The position numbers and the translations under genes were made by a program. Under the pieces are notes generated by a model. The model saw only the letters and a program-made list of their open reading frames with translations. It made no database searches and was not told the DNA's origin. Positions 29,485-38,151 of a stretch of 64,000 nt of DNA are shown piece after piece. Source of the DNA: Fodinibius salinus (lineage in GTDB: Bacteria; Bacteroidota; Rhodothermia; Balneolales; Balneolaceae); NCBI RefSeq assembly GCF_008124865.1, contig NZ_VNHY01000004.1, positions 1-64,000 of the forward strand, given 5' to 3'. Position 1 is the stretch's first letter. Each line of letters begins with the position of its first letter.

Positions 29485-30051
29485 ATGAGCACTGATAAAC
29501 AAAATTTGATTTATATTTACGATACCGATCGTCAAAAAATCATTATGATTAACGGTGAAACCGGTGAACAAGTAGACACCAAAGATGACCGGGTTACGGC
29601 GCTGATCAAACATCTTAATAGCGATAATCGCTCTATCCTTTTGCGAAAATTTGCCGTTTGGTGTGTACAACAAATCAATGATGATCTAAAACCTATTCAG
29701 AAAAAAATTCTTGAACTGGCCGAAAAAGCAATTCAACAACAAGCTACTGAAAAAGAATTACGTGAGCTCTATGAAGAAACTGAAGGGACAGCTATTGCAA
29801 CTGATACAGTAGGATTACGCCAGGGAGAAGAAAGTGCTCCAGCTTATCTTGCAGCTCGGGAATGTATTAATCCTGATGTATTGGAGGGTGCTATTCAAGC
29901 GGCACGTTTCCACCGTGTTTGGGCCGAAATAATGCACAAAAATGACAAAGAGCCCGTTCTTAAAGAAGTGAAAGCCAACGCAACTAAAGATATAGTGCAC
30001 AAAGTAGAACAACAGCAAACCGACTATTTACTTGATTTAATGAACAAATAG
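29485..30051 (+). CDS. Orphan alpha-helical protein
   Basis: This 188-residue soluble protein is predicted mostly helical after a short beta-rich start (LIYIYDTDRQKIIMINGETG). The segment RKFAVWCVQQINDDLKPIQKKI and the later AARECINPDVLEGAIQAARFHRVW resemble the repeating helices of the putative Imm5-type immunity family, but the match is loose. There is no toxin or secretion gene nearby. It is divergent from the UMF1 operon and stands alone. Function unknown. Confidence 0.75.
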   Translation: MSTDKQNLIYIYDTDRQKIIMINGETGEQVDTKDDRVTALIKHLNSDNRSILLRKFAVWCVQQINDDLKPIQKKILELAEKAIQQQATEKELRELYEETEGTAIATDTVGLRQGEESAPAYLAARECINPDVLEGAIQAARFHRVWAEIMHKNDKEPVLKEVKANATKDIVHKVEQQQTDYLLDLMNK

Positions 30052-30336
30052 TTTTTTGCTCTATTTAAGAGTAAGTTTTTACTTTTTAGAAACATTTTCA
30101 GTGAAATGATAATTAATTTCGCAGCCCCGCCTGTCCAAACCACTTACCTGGCAGAACCAACGCTCCCAAAAACCAAAACATATTACACTACTCTAAAATA
30201 CGTGGTCGGAAGCCACTAATATCTTTCCTGTACGTTCGAAAAGTAATACCCTATTATACTAACGAACAACAAATCTACCGTTAGGAAGAATTACAAAAAA
30301 AGAAGATAATACCGAGAAAAATGAACGCTTAGAACT

Positions 30337-30344
30337 TATATTTG
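30337..30344 (+). promoter_or_regulatory. Candidate TAnnTTTG promoter element
   Basis: TATATTTG is an exact match to the Bacteroidota -7 consensus TAnnTTTG, about 40 nt before the TTG start at 30385. No good -33 TTTG is present about 19 nt upstream, so the match is suggestive only. Confidence 0.4.
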
Positions 30345-30360
30345 GGTTTACTCAATAAGC

Positions 30361-30375
30361 ATAACTTAAAGTTAT
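30361..30375. promoter_or_regulatory. Perfect palindrome, possible operator
   Basis: ATAACTT-A-AAGTTAT is a 7+1+7 palindrome between the candidate promoter element and the TTG start codon of the next gene. Its position downstream of the promoter is where a repressor would sit. No regulator gene is adjacent. Confidence 0.35.
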
Positions 30376-30384
30376 ACACATATT

Positions 30385-31851
30385 TTGGCTGATAAAAAAT
30401 TTTGCTTGGTTACTGGTGCTACAGGGTATATCGGCGGTCGACTAGTACCCCGTCTTTTAGAGGAAGGGCATCGGGTTCGTGTGCTTTCAAGAAATATTGA
30501 TCGGCTGGATGGACGCCCCTGGGCTGAGAAAGTAGATCTGGTTGAAGCAGACGTTCTAGAACCTGCGACTCTCGAAAATGCCTTCGAAAAAATTGATGTC
30601 GCCTATTACCTAATACACAGCATGAGTGGTAATGAAAATGCTGACTTTCATAAAAGAGATATGCGGGCAGCAACAAATTTTGGAGATGCTGCTAACAAGC
30701 ATAATATCGGCCGTATTATTTACCTGGGAGGCTTAGGTGACGACAATGATCAACTATCCAAACATTTATCTTCACGTCAGCAGACAGGTAAAGTGCTTCG
30801 TAAATCCGGCATTCCTGTTACCGAATTTCGGGCAGCCATCGTTGTTGGCTCTGGCAGCAAATCGTTTGAAATGATTCGTTATCTGACCGACCGTCTCCCT
30901 GCAATGATTTGCCCAAGCTGGGTCTATAGCAAAGTTCAGCCTATTGCAATCCGAAATGTACTGCAATACTTAACAGCAGCAATCAATAATGAAAAATCCA
31001 AAGGAGCGATTATAGAAATTGGTGGCAGCAGCGTTATCACATATGCTCAAATGATGCAGATTTATGCTGATATCAATGGGCTCAAACGCCTACTTATTCC
31101 CGTGCCCGTACTTTCTCCCGGGCTCTCTTCTCACTGGGTACATTGGATGACGCCCCTTCCTGCTTCTCTGGCAAGACCATTAATTGAGGGATTAAAAAAT
31201 GATGTTGTCGTTAAAGATCAACGAGCCCATGAAATATTTCCTGATATAGAACCCCTTAGTTATGCTAAAGCTGTAAAGTTAGCAATCACACGCCTTACTA
31301 CCACGGAAGACGAAATTGAAACCACCTGGAATGATGCCCTTCTTAGTAGCAAGGGTGATGAGCAGCCCGTAACGCTGAAATCCAAGCAAGGCCTTAATAT
31401 TGAACGCCGTATCCGTACAGTTGATGCTACACCACAACAAGTATTTGATACATTTACGGGCCTAGGCGGTAAAACAGGCTGGCTTGCCTTCAACTGGGCT
31501 TGGAAACTACGTGGAATTATCGATCGATTAGTGGGAGGCGTCGGGTTTCGACGCGGGCGGCGTGATGCCAATGAATTACGTGTCGGTGATGCTCTCGATT
31601 TTTGGAGAGTTGAAGCGGTTAAAGAAGAAGAACTTTTACGCTTACGCGCCGAAATGAAAGTGCCGGGTAAAGCATGGCTCGAATTTCAATCTATAGAATT
31701 AAAAGATGGCAAAACAAAACTCGTACAAACTGCTTACTTTGCCCCAAAAGGTTTGCTGGGGTTGCTATATTGGTATTCGTTATATCCTTTTCATGCCATC
31801 ATATTTTCGACAATGATTAACTCTATAGCAGAACACGCAGAGTTAAAATAG
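30385..31851 (+). CDS. NAD(P)-binding SDR protein with DUF2867 domain
   Basis: This 488-residue protein starts at a TTG codon. That start is supported because the Rossmann motif VTGATGYIGGRL begins only eight residues in and an in-frame stop lies just upstream. Residues 1-300 form an atypical short-chain dehydrogenase/NmrA-like domain with the YLIHSMSG segment. Residues 330-480 form a DUF2867 domain, a START/SRPBCC-like fold (RIRTVDATPQQVFDTF, FWRVEAVKEEELLRLRAEMK). This fusion is common in Bacteroidota and actinobacteria and is of unknown substrate; quinone or lipid reduction has been suggested for relatives. Confidence 0.88.
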   Translation: MADKKFCLVTGATGYIGGRLVPRLLEEGHRVRVLSRNIDRLDGRPWAEKVDLVEADVLEPATLENAFEKIDVAYYLIHSMSGNENADFHKRDMRAATNFGDAANKHNIGRIIYLGGLGDDNDQLSKHLSSRQQTGKVLRKSGIPVTEFRAAIVVGSGSKSFEMIRYLTDRLPAMICPSWVYSKVQPIAIRNVLQYLTAAINNEKSKGAIIEIGGSSVITYAQMMQIYADINGLKRLLIPVPVLSPGLSSHWVHWMTPLPASLARPLIEGLKNDVVVKDQRAHEIFPDIEPLSYAKAVKLAITRLTTTEDEIETTWNDALLSSKGDEQPVTLKSKQGLNIERRIRTVDATPQQVFDTFTGLGGKTGWLAFNWAWKLRGIIDRLVGGVGFRRGRRDANELRVGDALDFWRVEAVKEEELLRLRAEMKVPGKAWLEFQSIELKDGKTKLVQTAYFAPKGLLGLLYWYSLYPFHAIIFSTMINSIAEHAELK

Positions 31852-31901
31852 ATATAAATTATTGGTAAACCTGTCCGTGATTTGTAGCTTAACTATTATA
31901 C

Positions 31902-32681
31902 ATGCTGTATTATAAAACATATCATAAAGATGAAGATGCCGACTGGGTGGTATTTGTCCATGGTGCGGGTGGCAGCTCTTCTATCTGGTTCAAGCAACTT
32001 AAGGCCTACAAAAAAGATTTTAATGTGTTATTGGTAGATTTGCGCGGACACGGCAAATCAAAAGGAATGCTGCAACAGTATTATGAGGATGAATATTCCT
32101 TTAAGCTGGCCAGCCAGGATATTATTGATGTTCTGGACGATGCAGGCATCGAAAAAGCACATTTCGTTGGGGTATCCCTGGGAACAATCATCATTCGTAC
32201 GATCGGTGAGATGCAACCCGAGCGTGTGCAGTCACTGGTGATGTGTGGAGCTATAATGCGACTTAATATACGTTCCCGGTTTTTAGTTTCACTCGGGCAC
32301 TTATTCAAAAAGGTTGTGCCATTTATGTGGCTGTATAAACTTTTTGCGTGGATTGTCTTACCCCGAAAACATCATTCTGAATCTCGAAATCTATTTATTC
32401 GCGAGGCCAAAAAACTATATAAAAAAGAGTTTATAAAATGGTTCAATCTTACGCACAAAGTTAATCCCCTGCTAAAGTATTTCCGCGAAAAAGAACTCAA
32501 GATTCCCACACTATACGTGATGGGCAGTGAAGATTATCTTTTTCTTCCCCCTGTCCAAAAGATGGTTCAAAATCATACTAATTCCATTCTTAAAGAAGTG
32601 GAAAAATGTGGTCATGTAGTCAATGTAGAGAAACCTGATGTCTTCAATCGCGTATCGCTTAACTTCTTGAAGAATGGCTAA
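31902..32681 (+). CDS. Alpha/beta hydrolase
   Basis: This 259-residue cytosolic hydrolase has the oxyanion HGAGGSSSIWFKQ loop and the nucleophile elbow GVSLG (Ser in HFVGVSLGTIIIRTIGEM). The acid Asp lies in VMGSEDYLF and the His in KCGHVVNVEKP near the C-terminus, so the triad is complete. The family hydrolyses esters, amides or epoxides; the substrate is unknown. Its stop overlaps that of the convergent nucleotidase by 4 nt, and it follows the SDR/DUF2867 gene by 50 nt. Confidence 0.9.
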   Translation: MLYYKTYHKDEDADWVVFVHGAGGSSSIWFKQLKAYKKDFNVLLVDLRGHGKSKGMLQQYYEDEYSFKLASQDIIDVLDDAGIEKAHFVGVSLGTIIIRTIGEMQPERVQSLVMCGAIMRLNIRSRFLVSLGHLFKKVVPFMWLYKLFAWIVLPRKHHSESRNLFIREAKKLYKKEFIKWFNLTHKVNPLLKYFREKELKIPTLYVMGSEDYLFLPPVQKMVQNHTNSILKEVEKCGHVVNVEKPDVFNRVSLNFLKNG

Positions 32682-33118
32682 GGTAACAGATAGGAAAGTA
32701 CTGATTCCCAGTCTTTGTACGGTTCACTGCCAAATTGAATATGCTCTCCTTTAAATTCCGCAGCGCCATTAGCCGCACGATCATCGATAAGATAATCACC
32801 GTGGGTTAAATTTTTGTGATGCGTTAAGGTTAACCGTTTGTGACCAACCTCTGGTAAATGTTTTTGGACCCACAATAATTTATCCGTCCACGCAGATGGA
32901 TTTCCCCACGGAGCTGTGGACAAAATATAGGTATCATAGTGGTGACTCAGCTCTCGAAATCCATTAATAGCTCCGTCAACGGGGGGCAAATCACTAAAAA
33001 AACCGGAAATTTCATCAAGCTCTCCTTCATACTCTTTCTTTATCTCCTCTGAAAGCTGTTCCACGCCCCATGGGAAATCAACTAATACATTATCCATATC
33101 AACATGTACAATCTGCAT
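32678..33118 (-). CDS. 5'(3')-deoxyribonucleotidase-like HAD phosphatase
   Basis: This 146-residue HAD-fold protein opens with VDMDNVLVDFPWG, the NT5C-type motif DxDxV in which the first Asp is the nucleophile. ILSTAPWGNPSAWTDKLLWVQKHL and LIDDRAANGA provide motifs II-IV. Members dephosphorylate deoxynucleoside monophosphates. Length is short but usual for the bacterial form. It follows the quinone oxidoreductase by 30 nt on the same strand and is probably in its operon. Confidence 0.85.
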   Translation of the reverse strand: MQIVHVDMDNVLVDFPWGVEQLSEEIKKEYEGELDEISGFFSDLPPVDGAINGFRELSHHYDTYILSTAPWGNPSAWTDKLLWVQKHLPEVGHKRLTLTHHKNLTHGDYLIDDRAANGAAEFKGEHIQFGSEPYKDWESVLSYLLP

Positions 33119-33148
33119 AAAAATATATGCTCCTATTTAAAATTAGAA

Positions 33149-34174
33149 TTAAGGTACCAATATAACCTTACCGATATTTTTGCGCTGCTCAATATATCGA
33201 TGGGCATTACCCACATTTTCAAACTCAAATACCTTATCCACCCGTGGATTAACCCAACCATCTTCAACCCCCTCAAGCAATGTATCTATCCATAATTCTG
33301 CCTTTTGTGATTCGTGCCACAGGTGACCAAGATTAACGCCGAATACACCTTTATTTTTATTGAGCAATGGCAACGGGTGGTAAAATGGCATCTGCAACAA
33401 TGTCTTAAACATATTCCACATTCCCTTTACTCCACCTTGCGTACCTTCACTGGCAGAGGAAATTCCGAACATGCCTAGCCTCCCGGTTGAACGCAGTGCT
33501 TTATAGCTTCGCTTCCATTCTTTGCCGCCCAGCGGATCCGTAATAAGCTCCACGCCCTTGTCGTCGGTAAGCTCCATCAGTACATCATACCAGTCATTAT
33601 TACGATAATCGATAGCATAATCGAGTCCGCGTTTATCTAAAAAATCATGCTTCCGCTGACTGGCCGTGCCATATGTAGTGGCTCCAATATGCTGGGCTAT
33701 ATCCAGAGCAGCAACGCCTACGCCCCCACCTACATTGTGAATCAGGATTGATTCATTGGGCTGCAGCGATCCCATTACCACAATCAATATATAGGCAGTA
33801 AGGTAATTTACGGGAATAGCTGCAGCCTCTTCGAAGGACAATTGCTGCGGCTTTTCAAAAACTTGATGAGGTTGTACTGCTACTTGTTCAGCCTGTCCTT
33901 TAAACCGGGTTGTTGCAATAACGTTCTTACCGATCCATTGGTCATTTATACTGTCACCAACTTCCGACACAATACCGGACACTTCATATCCCATCACACA
34001 TGGTTTGTCGGGTCCGTCCGGGTACTGACCTTTACGAGCCAAGATATCAGCAAAATTAATGCCCGATGCTTTTACATCAACAACCAGCTCTTTGGGTTTG
34101 GGAACTAAATCAGGTACTTCTTGCAGCTTAAGTATATCGTATCCGCCATTGGCTGTATTAACAATTTGTCTCAT
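33149..34174 (-). CDS. Medium-chain dehydrogenase, quinone oxidoreductase/VAT1-like
   Basis: This 341-residue MDR-superfamily protein has an N-terminal GroES-like domain (SGINFADILARKGQYPDGPDKPCVMGYEVSG) and a Rossmann domain with the NADPH motif HNVGGGVGVAALDIA. The zinc ligands of alcohol dehydrogenases are missing, as in quinone oxidoreductases. The SNDWYDVLMELTDDKGVELITDPLGG region and the long central part resemble VAT1-like members. It probably reduces quinones or enones with NADPH. First gene of a two-gene unit with the nucleotidase. Confidence 0.88.
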   Translation of the reverse strand: MRQIVNTANGGYDILKLQEVPDLVPKPKELVVDVKASGINFADILARKGQYPDGPDKPCVMGYEVSGIVSEVGDSINDQWIGKNVIATTRFKGQAEQVAVQPHQVFEKPQQLSFEEAAAIPVNYLTAYILIVVMGSLQPNESILIHNVGGGVGVAALDIAQHIGATTYGTASQRKHDFLDKRGLDYAIDYRNNDWYDVLMELTDDKGVELITDPLGGKEWKRSYKALRSTGRLGMFGISSASEGTQGGVKGMWNMFKTLLQMPFYHPLPLLNKNKGVFGVNLGHLWHESQKAELWIDTLLEGVEDGWVNPRVDKVFEFENVGNAHRYIEQRKNIGKVILVP

Positions 34175-34227
34175 TACGATTAATTATATATCGGGATTAC
34201 AGTTACAAGTATAGTAAACTAAATTTG

Positions 34228-34237
34228 GCCGATCGGC
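34228..34237. promoter_or_regulatory. Short perfect palindrome in divergent promoter region
   Basis: GCCGATCGGC is a 10-bp perfect palindrome in the AT-rich gap between the oxidoreductase and MFS genes. It might be an operator, but a sequence this short can arise by chance. Confidence 0.2.
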
Positions 34238-34361
34238 ATTTCTATCAATAAATCTAATATATGAATATATTTAGAAGAAGTTAGTTCATGCATATTGCAA
34301 GCAGTTTCATATCTTTAGCAGACATAATTTTAGTCATTAAATTGATAATTGTTTAGCCTGA

Positions 34362-35558
34362 ATGGCAGCATCTTCTCCCTTCGAACAAAACTCTACATCA
34401 AAGAATATATTACTCATTGCGGGCATCGTTCTTATTGCCCTCAACCTTCGTCCGGCGTTGGCAGGCGTGGGGCCACTTATTGGCGCTATCCGTGATTCAA
34501 CCGGCCTCTCCAATACCATGCTGGGCCTGCTTACCACTATTCCCTTACTAGCTTTTGGGGTTCTTTCTACCCTTACCTCCCTATTTTCGCGCCGTTTAGG
34601 CATTGAAGGCACATTAGCCCTGGCCATGGGATTACTTTCGGGTGGAATTCTACTTCGCGTGATCCCGGCAAACTGGGCACTGTTCACCGGAACTATACTA
34701 TTGGGTATTGGTATTGCTTTTGGCAATGTATTGCTCCCAAGCTTAGTAAAACGTGACTTCCCAAACCGCTCAGGAATTATGACAAGCGTTTATTCCAGTA
34801 TGCTTGGGCTGGGTGCAACACTGGCCGCGGGCATTAGCGTACCCTTAGCACAAAATATTGGCTGGGGATGGCGATGGTCACTCGGTGCTTGGGCCGTAAT
34901 TTCAATTTTAGCACTGATTGTTTGGATTCCACAACTCAAAAATTTGACCTTACCCAAATATGAACGGAGTTTTGCTAATTCTCTAAAAGACCTTGGAGGC
35001 TCCAAAACCGCCTGGCAAGTTGCTTTTTTTATGGGATTACAATCACTCGCCTTTTACGTAATACTAGCATGGCTGCCCGAAATTCTACAAGATCGTGGAC
35101 TATCTGCCAGCAAAGCCGGATGGATGCTTTCTCTTTCACAGGGGATGGGTGTAGTGGGTACTATTTTAATTCCGGTATGGGCCGAAAATATCGAAGATCA
35201 ACGTGGCCTTGTCTGGCTGTTGGTAGTCTTTGAGACCGTCAGCTTGATTGGGCTTATGCTTCCCAGTGGATTTTTGGTAAGCCTTTGGAGCTCCCTGATT
35301 GGCCTCGCATTAGGAGGAAGTTTTGGATTAGCGCTTCTATTTATTGTTATGCGATCGCCTGATCCAGAAACGGCTACCGAACTTTCAGGGATGGCCCAAT
35401 CTATTGGCTATTTGCTTGCTGCCTTAGGCCCTACCCTTTTTGGGGGGATTCACGATATCACGCAGGCGTGGGTTGTACCTCTTCTTTTCTTAATTATTGT
35501 TGTTGGCCTTAAACTTATTTTCGGCTTGGGTGCCGCACATCCAAAAGTAGTTTCATAA
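34362..35558 (+). CDS. MFS transporter, CynX/NimT family
   Basis: This 398-residue permease has twelve hydrophobic segments and the CynX/NimT signature in the first loop: LRPALAGVGPLIGAIRDSTGLS followed by GLLTTIPLLAFGVLS. Family members carry cyanate or 2-nitroimidazole or are drug exporters; the substrate here is unknown. No cyanase gene is near, which argues against a cyanate role. The start at 34362 is the first ATG; the preceding nucleotides have no ribosome-binding site. Confidence 0.9.
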   Translation: MAASSPFEQNSTSKNILLIAGIVLIALNLRPALAGVGPLIGAIRDSTGLSNTMLGLLTTIPLLAFGVLSTLTSLFSRRLGIEGTLALAMGLLSGGILLRVIPANWALFTGTILLGIGIAFGNVLLPSLVKRDFPNRSGIMTSVYSSMLGLGATLAAGISVPLAQNIGWGWRWSLGAWAVISILALIVWIPQLKNLTLPKYERSFANSLKDLGGSKTAWQVAFFMGLQSLAFYVILAWLPEILQDRGLSASKAGWMLSLSQGMGVVGTILIPVWAENIEDQRGLVWLLVVFETVSLIGLMLPSGFLVSLWSSLIGLALGGSFGLALLFIVMRSPDPETATELSGMAQSIGYLLAALGPTLFGGIHDITQAWVVPLLFLIIVVGLKLIFGLGAAHPKVVS

Positions 35559-35745
35559 TTAGAAAGTACTATTTAAGAACTGTTAATACGAGGGTAAGGA
35601 AGGGAATGTAAATTTTTCACCCCTCTCATCTCTTTTAAAACCGTATTTAATTCTCTCTCTTTATAGATTATTAAATTTTGATAAGCCCCTTACTCAACAG
35701 TGTATTTATTCCCTATCTTACTAAAAATAATAGTAGGGGTTCAGT

Positions 35746-36132
35746 ATGGGACAACAACAACTTCTTATAACAATTTTAGTTACTATCATTATAGGCATCG
35801 CAATTGTGGTAGCAATTAACACCATGCAAAAAGCAGGTAAGGATGCCCAAAGATCTGCAATGCGACAAGATATTTTGATGGTCATAACAGACGCCAGACA
35901 ATATTATCAAAAGCCAACAGCGTTAGGCGGAGGCGATAAATCTTTTGATAATATCTCAAAGGATAATATTCTTTCAATTGATCCAAATAATGAAAATGGC
36001 TCATATAGCATTTCAGGATCGGGCAACTCAGTAACGGTAACTGGTACTGGTTCTAATGGTGACATAACTTTATCTGCTACAGCTACCAAAACAAATGATG
36101 GGATGGATATCAGTTGGTCAGACTCTAATTAA
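35746..36132 (+). CDS. Type IV pilin-like orphan protein
   Basis: This 128-residue protein begins MGQQQLLITILVTIIIGIAIVVAI, here only partly quoted, with a hydrophobic helix immediately after a G-Q-Q-Q motif, then an amphipathic continuation (NTMQKAGKDAQRSAMRQDI) and a short beta-rich tail. This is the layout of a type IV pilin or pseudopilin: cleavage after Gly2 would leave an N-terminal Gln. The usual Glu5 is absent (the position holds Leu), and no pilus assembly gene is nearby. It overlaps the 3' end of the DUF368 gene by 8 nt. Confidence 0.65.
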   Translation: MGQQQLLITILVTIIIGIAIVVAINTMQKAGKDAQRSAMRQDILMVITDARQYYQKPTALGGGDKSFDNISKDNILSIDPNNENGSYSISGSGNSVTVTGTGSNGDITLSATATKTNDGMDISWSDSN

Positions 36133-37270
36133 CTAAAGAGCTTGACCCACGAAGCCTATCAAGCCCGAGCACCATTAAAACCCCAATTAGCATCCCTCCT
36201 ATACCCGACCAAAAATGAGAAGTACCGGCATCTTGCCTCGTTATATATGGCACAAACGGACTGCTAGCAATAAGCTTTTGTTTGACTGTAAGTACTTCTA
36301 CTTTTTGAGATGACTGTGAAGATGAATCAGTCGAAATAATTTTGCCAAGCTTAGTAAATTCCGGCTGTTTTTTATTGATAGGATTGGAGCGAAGTTTTTG
36401 GGCCTGCGGACTGTAATATTCAACAATACTTCTGTTTGATACAATCTCTTTGTAGCTGCGATCCTGATAGGGCCAAATCACATAAAGGGAACCAATTAAA
36501 AAACCGATCAAAACAGCGAGTGTTTTAGCCTCATAACGGTTCAACAACCAAGATAATATTCTTGAAAATATTGCCAATCCACATATAGCGCCAAACACAA
36601 AAGGTAATAATGCCCACAAACCCGCTCCCATTTCGGGCGTCCCAACCTTTCCTACCTCACTCAGGATATAATCATATTTTCGGAGGATAAGTAAAATATA
36701 TGATCCCGAAATGCCTGGCAAAACCATGGCACAAATGGCAACAGATCCACTTAAGAAAACAAAAAGCGGCGATTCGGGAGTACTGGTCGGTACCAATGTA
36801 ACTACCCAAAACCCTATTCCAGCACCCAATACAATCATCAGTCCGTATATCCACCCAAAACCATCAATGGCTTTAACCAAAATCACTATGGATCCTACGA
36901 TTAATCCAAAGAACAGTCCATATATCAACTCCGGGTCAGTGAACATATAAACCTGCAAAGGAACAACTTTCGTAAAGAACAATACAGCTCCGATCATTCC
37001 GCAAAAAAGTACCAGCAGGAAACGCCAATCCACTTCGCGGAGTGCCGACTTAAATCTGAGTGTTAGCAGTCGCTTAAAAAATGTAGTGTCAAAACTTTTA
37101 ATAGCATTAATAAGACGGGTATAAATCCCCACAATCAGTGCCATCGTGCCCCCGCTTACGCCGGGTACAATATCGGCCGACCCCATTAAAAACCCTTTCA
37201 AAAATAAGAATGGAGACTCTTTCCAGAATAAAGAGTTAGACTTTGAATCAGATTGCTCGGTTTTGGGCAA
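36125..37270 (-). CDS. DUF368 membrane protein, PopT-type polyprenyl-phosphate translocase
   Basis: This 381-residue membrane protein begins with the DUF368 signature GFLMGSADIVPGVSGGTMALIVGIYTRLI, repeated in inverted form at SVAICAMVLPGISGSYILLILRKYDYI. DUF368 proteins (PopT) were recently shown to return undecaprenyl phosphate across the membrane for cell-wall synthesis. A polar insertion of about 60 residues (about 275-335) before the last helix is not part of the core. It follows pcm by 75 nt on the same strand. Confidence 0.88.
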   Translation of the reverse strand: MPKTEQSDSKSNSLFWKESPFLFLKGFLMGSADIVPGVSGGTMALIVGIYTRLINAIKSFDTTFFKRLLTLRFKSALREVDWRFLLVLFCGMIGAVLFFTKVVPLQVYMFTDPELIYGLFFGLIVGSIVILVKAIDGFGWIYGLMIVLGAGIGFWVVTLVPTSTPESPLFVFLSGSVAICAMVLPGISGSYILLILRKYDYILSEVGKVGTPEMGAGLWALLPFVFGAICGLAIFSRILSWLLNRYEAKTLAVLIGFLIGSLYVIWPYQDRSYKEIVSNRSIVEYYSPQAQKLRSNPINKKQPEFTKLGKIISTDSSSQSSQKVEVLTVKQKLIASSPFVPYITRQDAGTSHFWSGIGGMLIGVLMVLGLDRLRGSSSLVN

Positions 37271-37345
37271 AAGAATGAAAAGTTAATAATTAGGAATTAG
37301 CATAAGCAAAAAGATATAGTAAGGAATGCAATTCTTCATTCCCAA

Positions 37346-38014
37346 TCACTCCTTCCAACCCTTTTTGCCAATTAGAGGCACAAATTTAAAATTACTAAAG
37401 CGCTCTTCTTCAAATTCATTTTCTCGAATCTTGGTTATACGCACCATTTCCTGACGATTGTCATCCCCGACGGGAACAACCAGCCGACCGTTGATATTTA
37501 ACTGTTCCACCAAATCTTCGGGTATCGACGGCGCCCCCGCCGTAACCACAATAGCATCATAAGGAGCATAGGCTGACCATCCCAACGTGCCATCTCCCAG
37601 CTTAAACCGGACCGAATAGCCCAACTCTCCAAGAATGGATCGTGCTCTTTCATACAGTTTTTTGTGGCGCTCAATGGTATAAACTTCGGCTCCCAGTTCA
37701 CATAATACAGCAGCCTGATAGCCCGAGCCAGTACCAATTTCGAGTACTTTTTCGCCGGGCATTAGTTGCAATAACTCTGTTTGACTAGCCACTGTAAACG
37801 GCTGCGATATGGTTTGCTCTTTACCAATGGGCAAAGCCGTATCTTTATAGGCTCTGTCGCGCAAAGCGGTATCTAAAAACATATGGCGGGGTACCATATT
37901 CAATGCTTCCAGCACAGCTTCATCTTGAATACCCTTCTTGGCTAGTTTTTCAACCAGCTGTCTGCGGCGCCGCTTATATTTTGGATTGTTAGCTCCTGAA
38001 CCCCAATTCAACAT
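37346..38014 (-). CDS. pcm: Protein-L-isoaspartate O-methyltransferase
   Basis: This 222-residue SAM-dependent enzyme repairs isoaspartyl residues in aged proteins. The SAM motif I is VLEIGTGSGYQAAVL, preceded by the substrate-loop segment IGKEQTISQPFTVASQTELL, which is diagnostic for PCMT. VVTAGAPSIPEDLVEQL is the post-II motif, and GRLVVPVG motif III. Length is typical. It probably begins an operon with the DUF368 gene; the function is unrelated. Confidence 0.96.
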   Translation of the reverse strand: MLNWGSGANNPKYKRRRRQLVEKLAKKGIQDEAVLEALNMVPRHMFLDTALRDRAYKDTALPIGKEQTISQPFTVASQTELLQLMPGEKVLEIGTGSGYQAAVLCELGAEVYTIERHKKLYERARSILGELGYSVRFKLGDGTLGWSAYAPYDAIVVTAGAPSIPEDLVEQLNINGRLVVPVGDDNRQEMVRITKIRENEFEEERFSNFKFVPLIGKKGWKE

Positions 38015-38151
38015 GCCAAATAAAAATTATGGAAATGAGTAAACACTATAACATAAAAAACTTGCAGCAATAAAATCGATTTTAATTGTACTATCAATTG
38101 TCAGACATCTATATTTAAAAATAAAATTCTATTACTCGAGGCTATGTTATT

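Larger units (their letters stand above)
30052..30384. other. Intergenic region without a gene
   Basis: The 333 nt hold no convincing frame. A small hairpin (GTGGT-CGGAA-GCCAC near 30210) and a perfect palindrome at 30361-30375 are the only structures I see. The promoter of the SDR-type gene should be in the last 60 nt, where TATATTTG at 30337-30344 matches the Bacteroidota -7 consensus. Confidence 0.5.
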
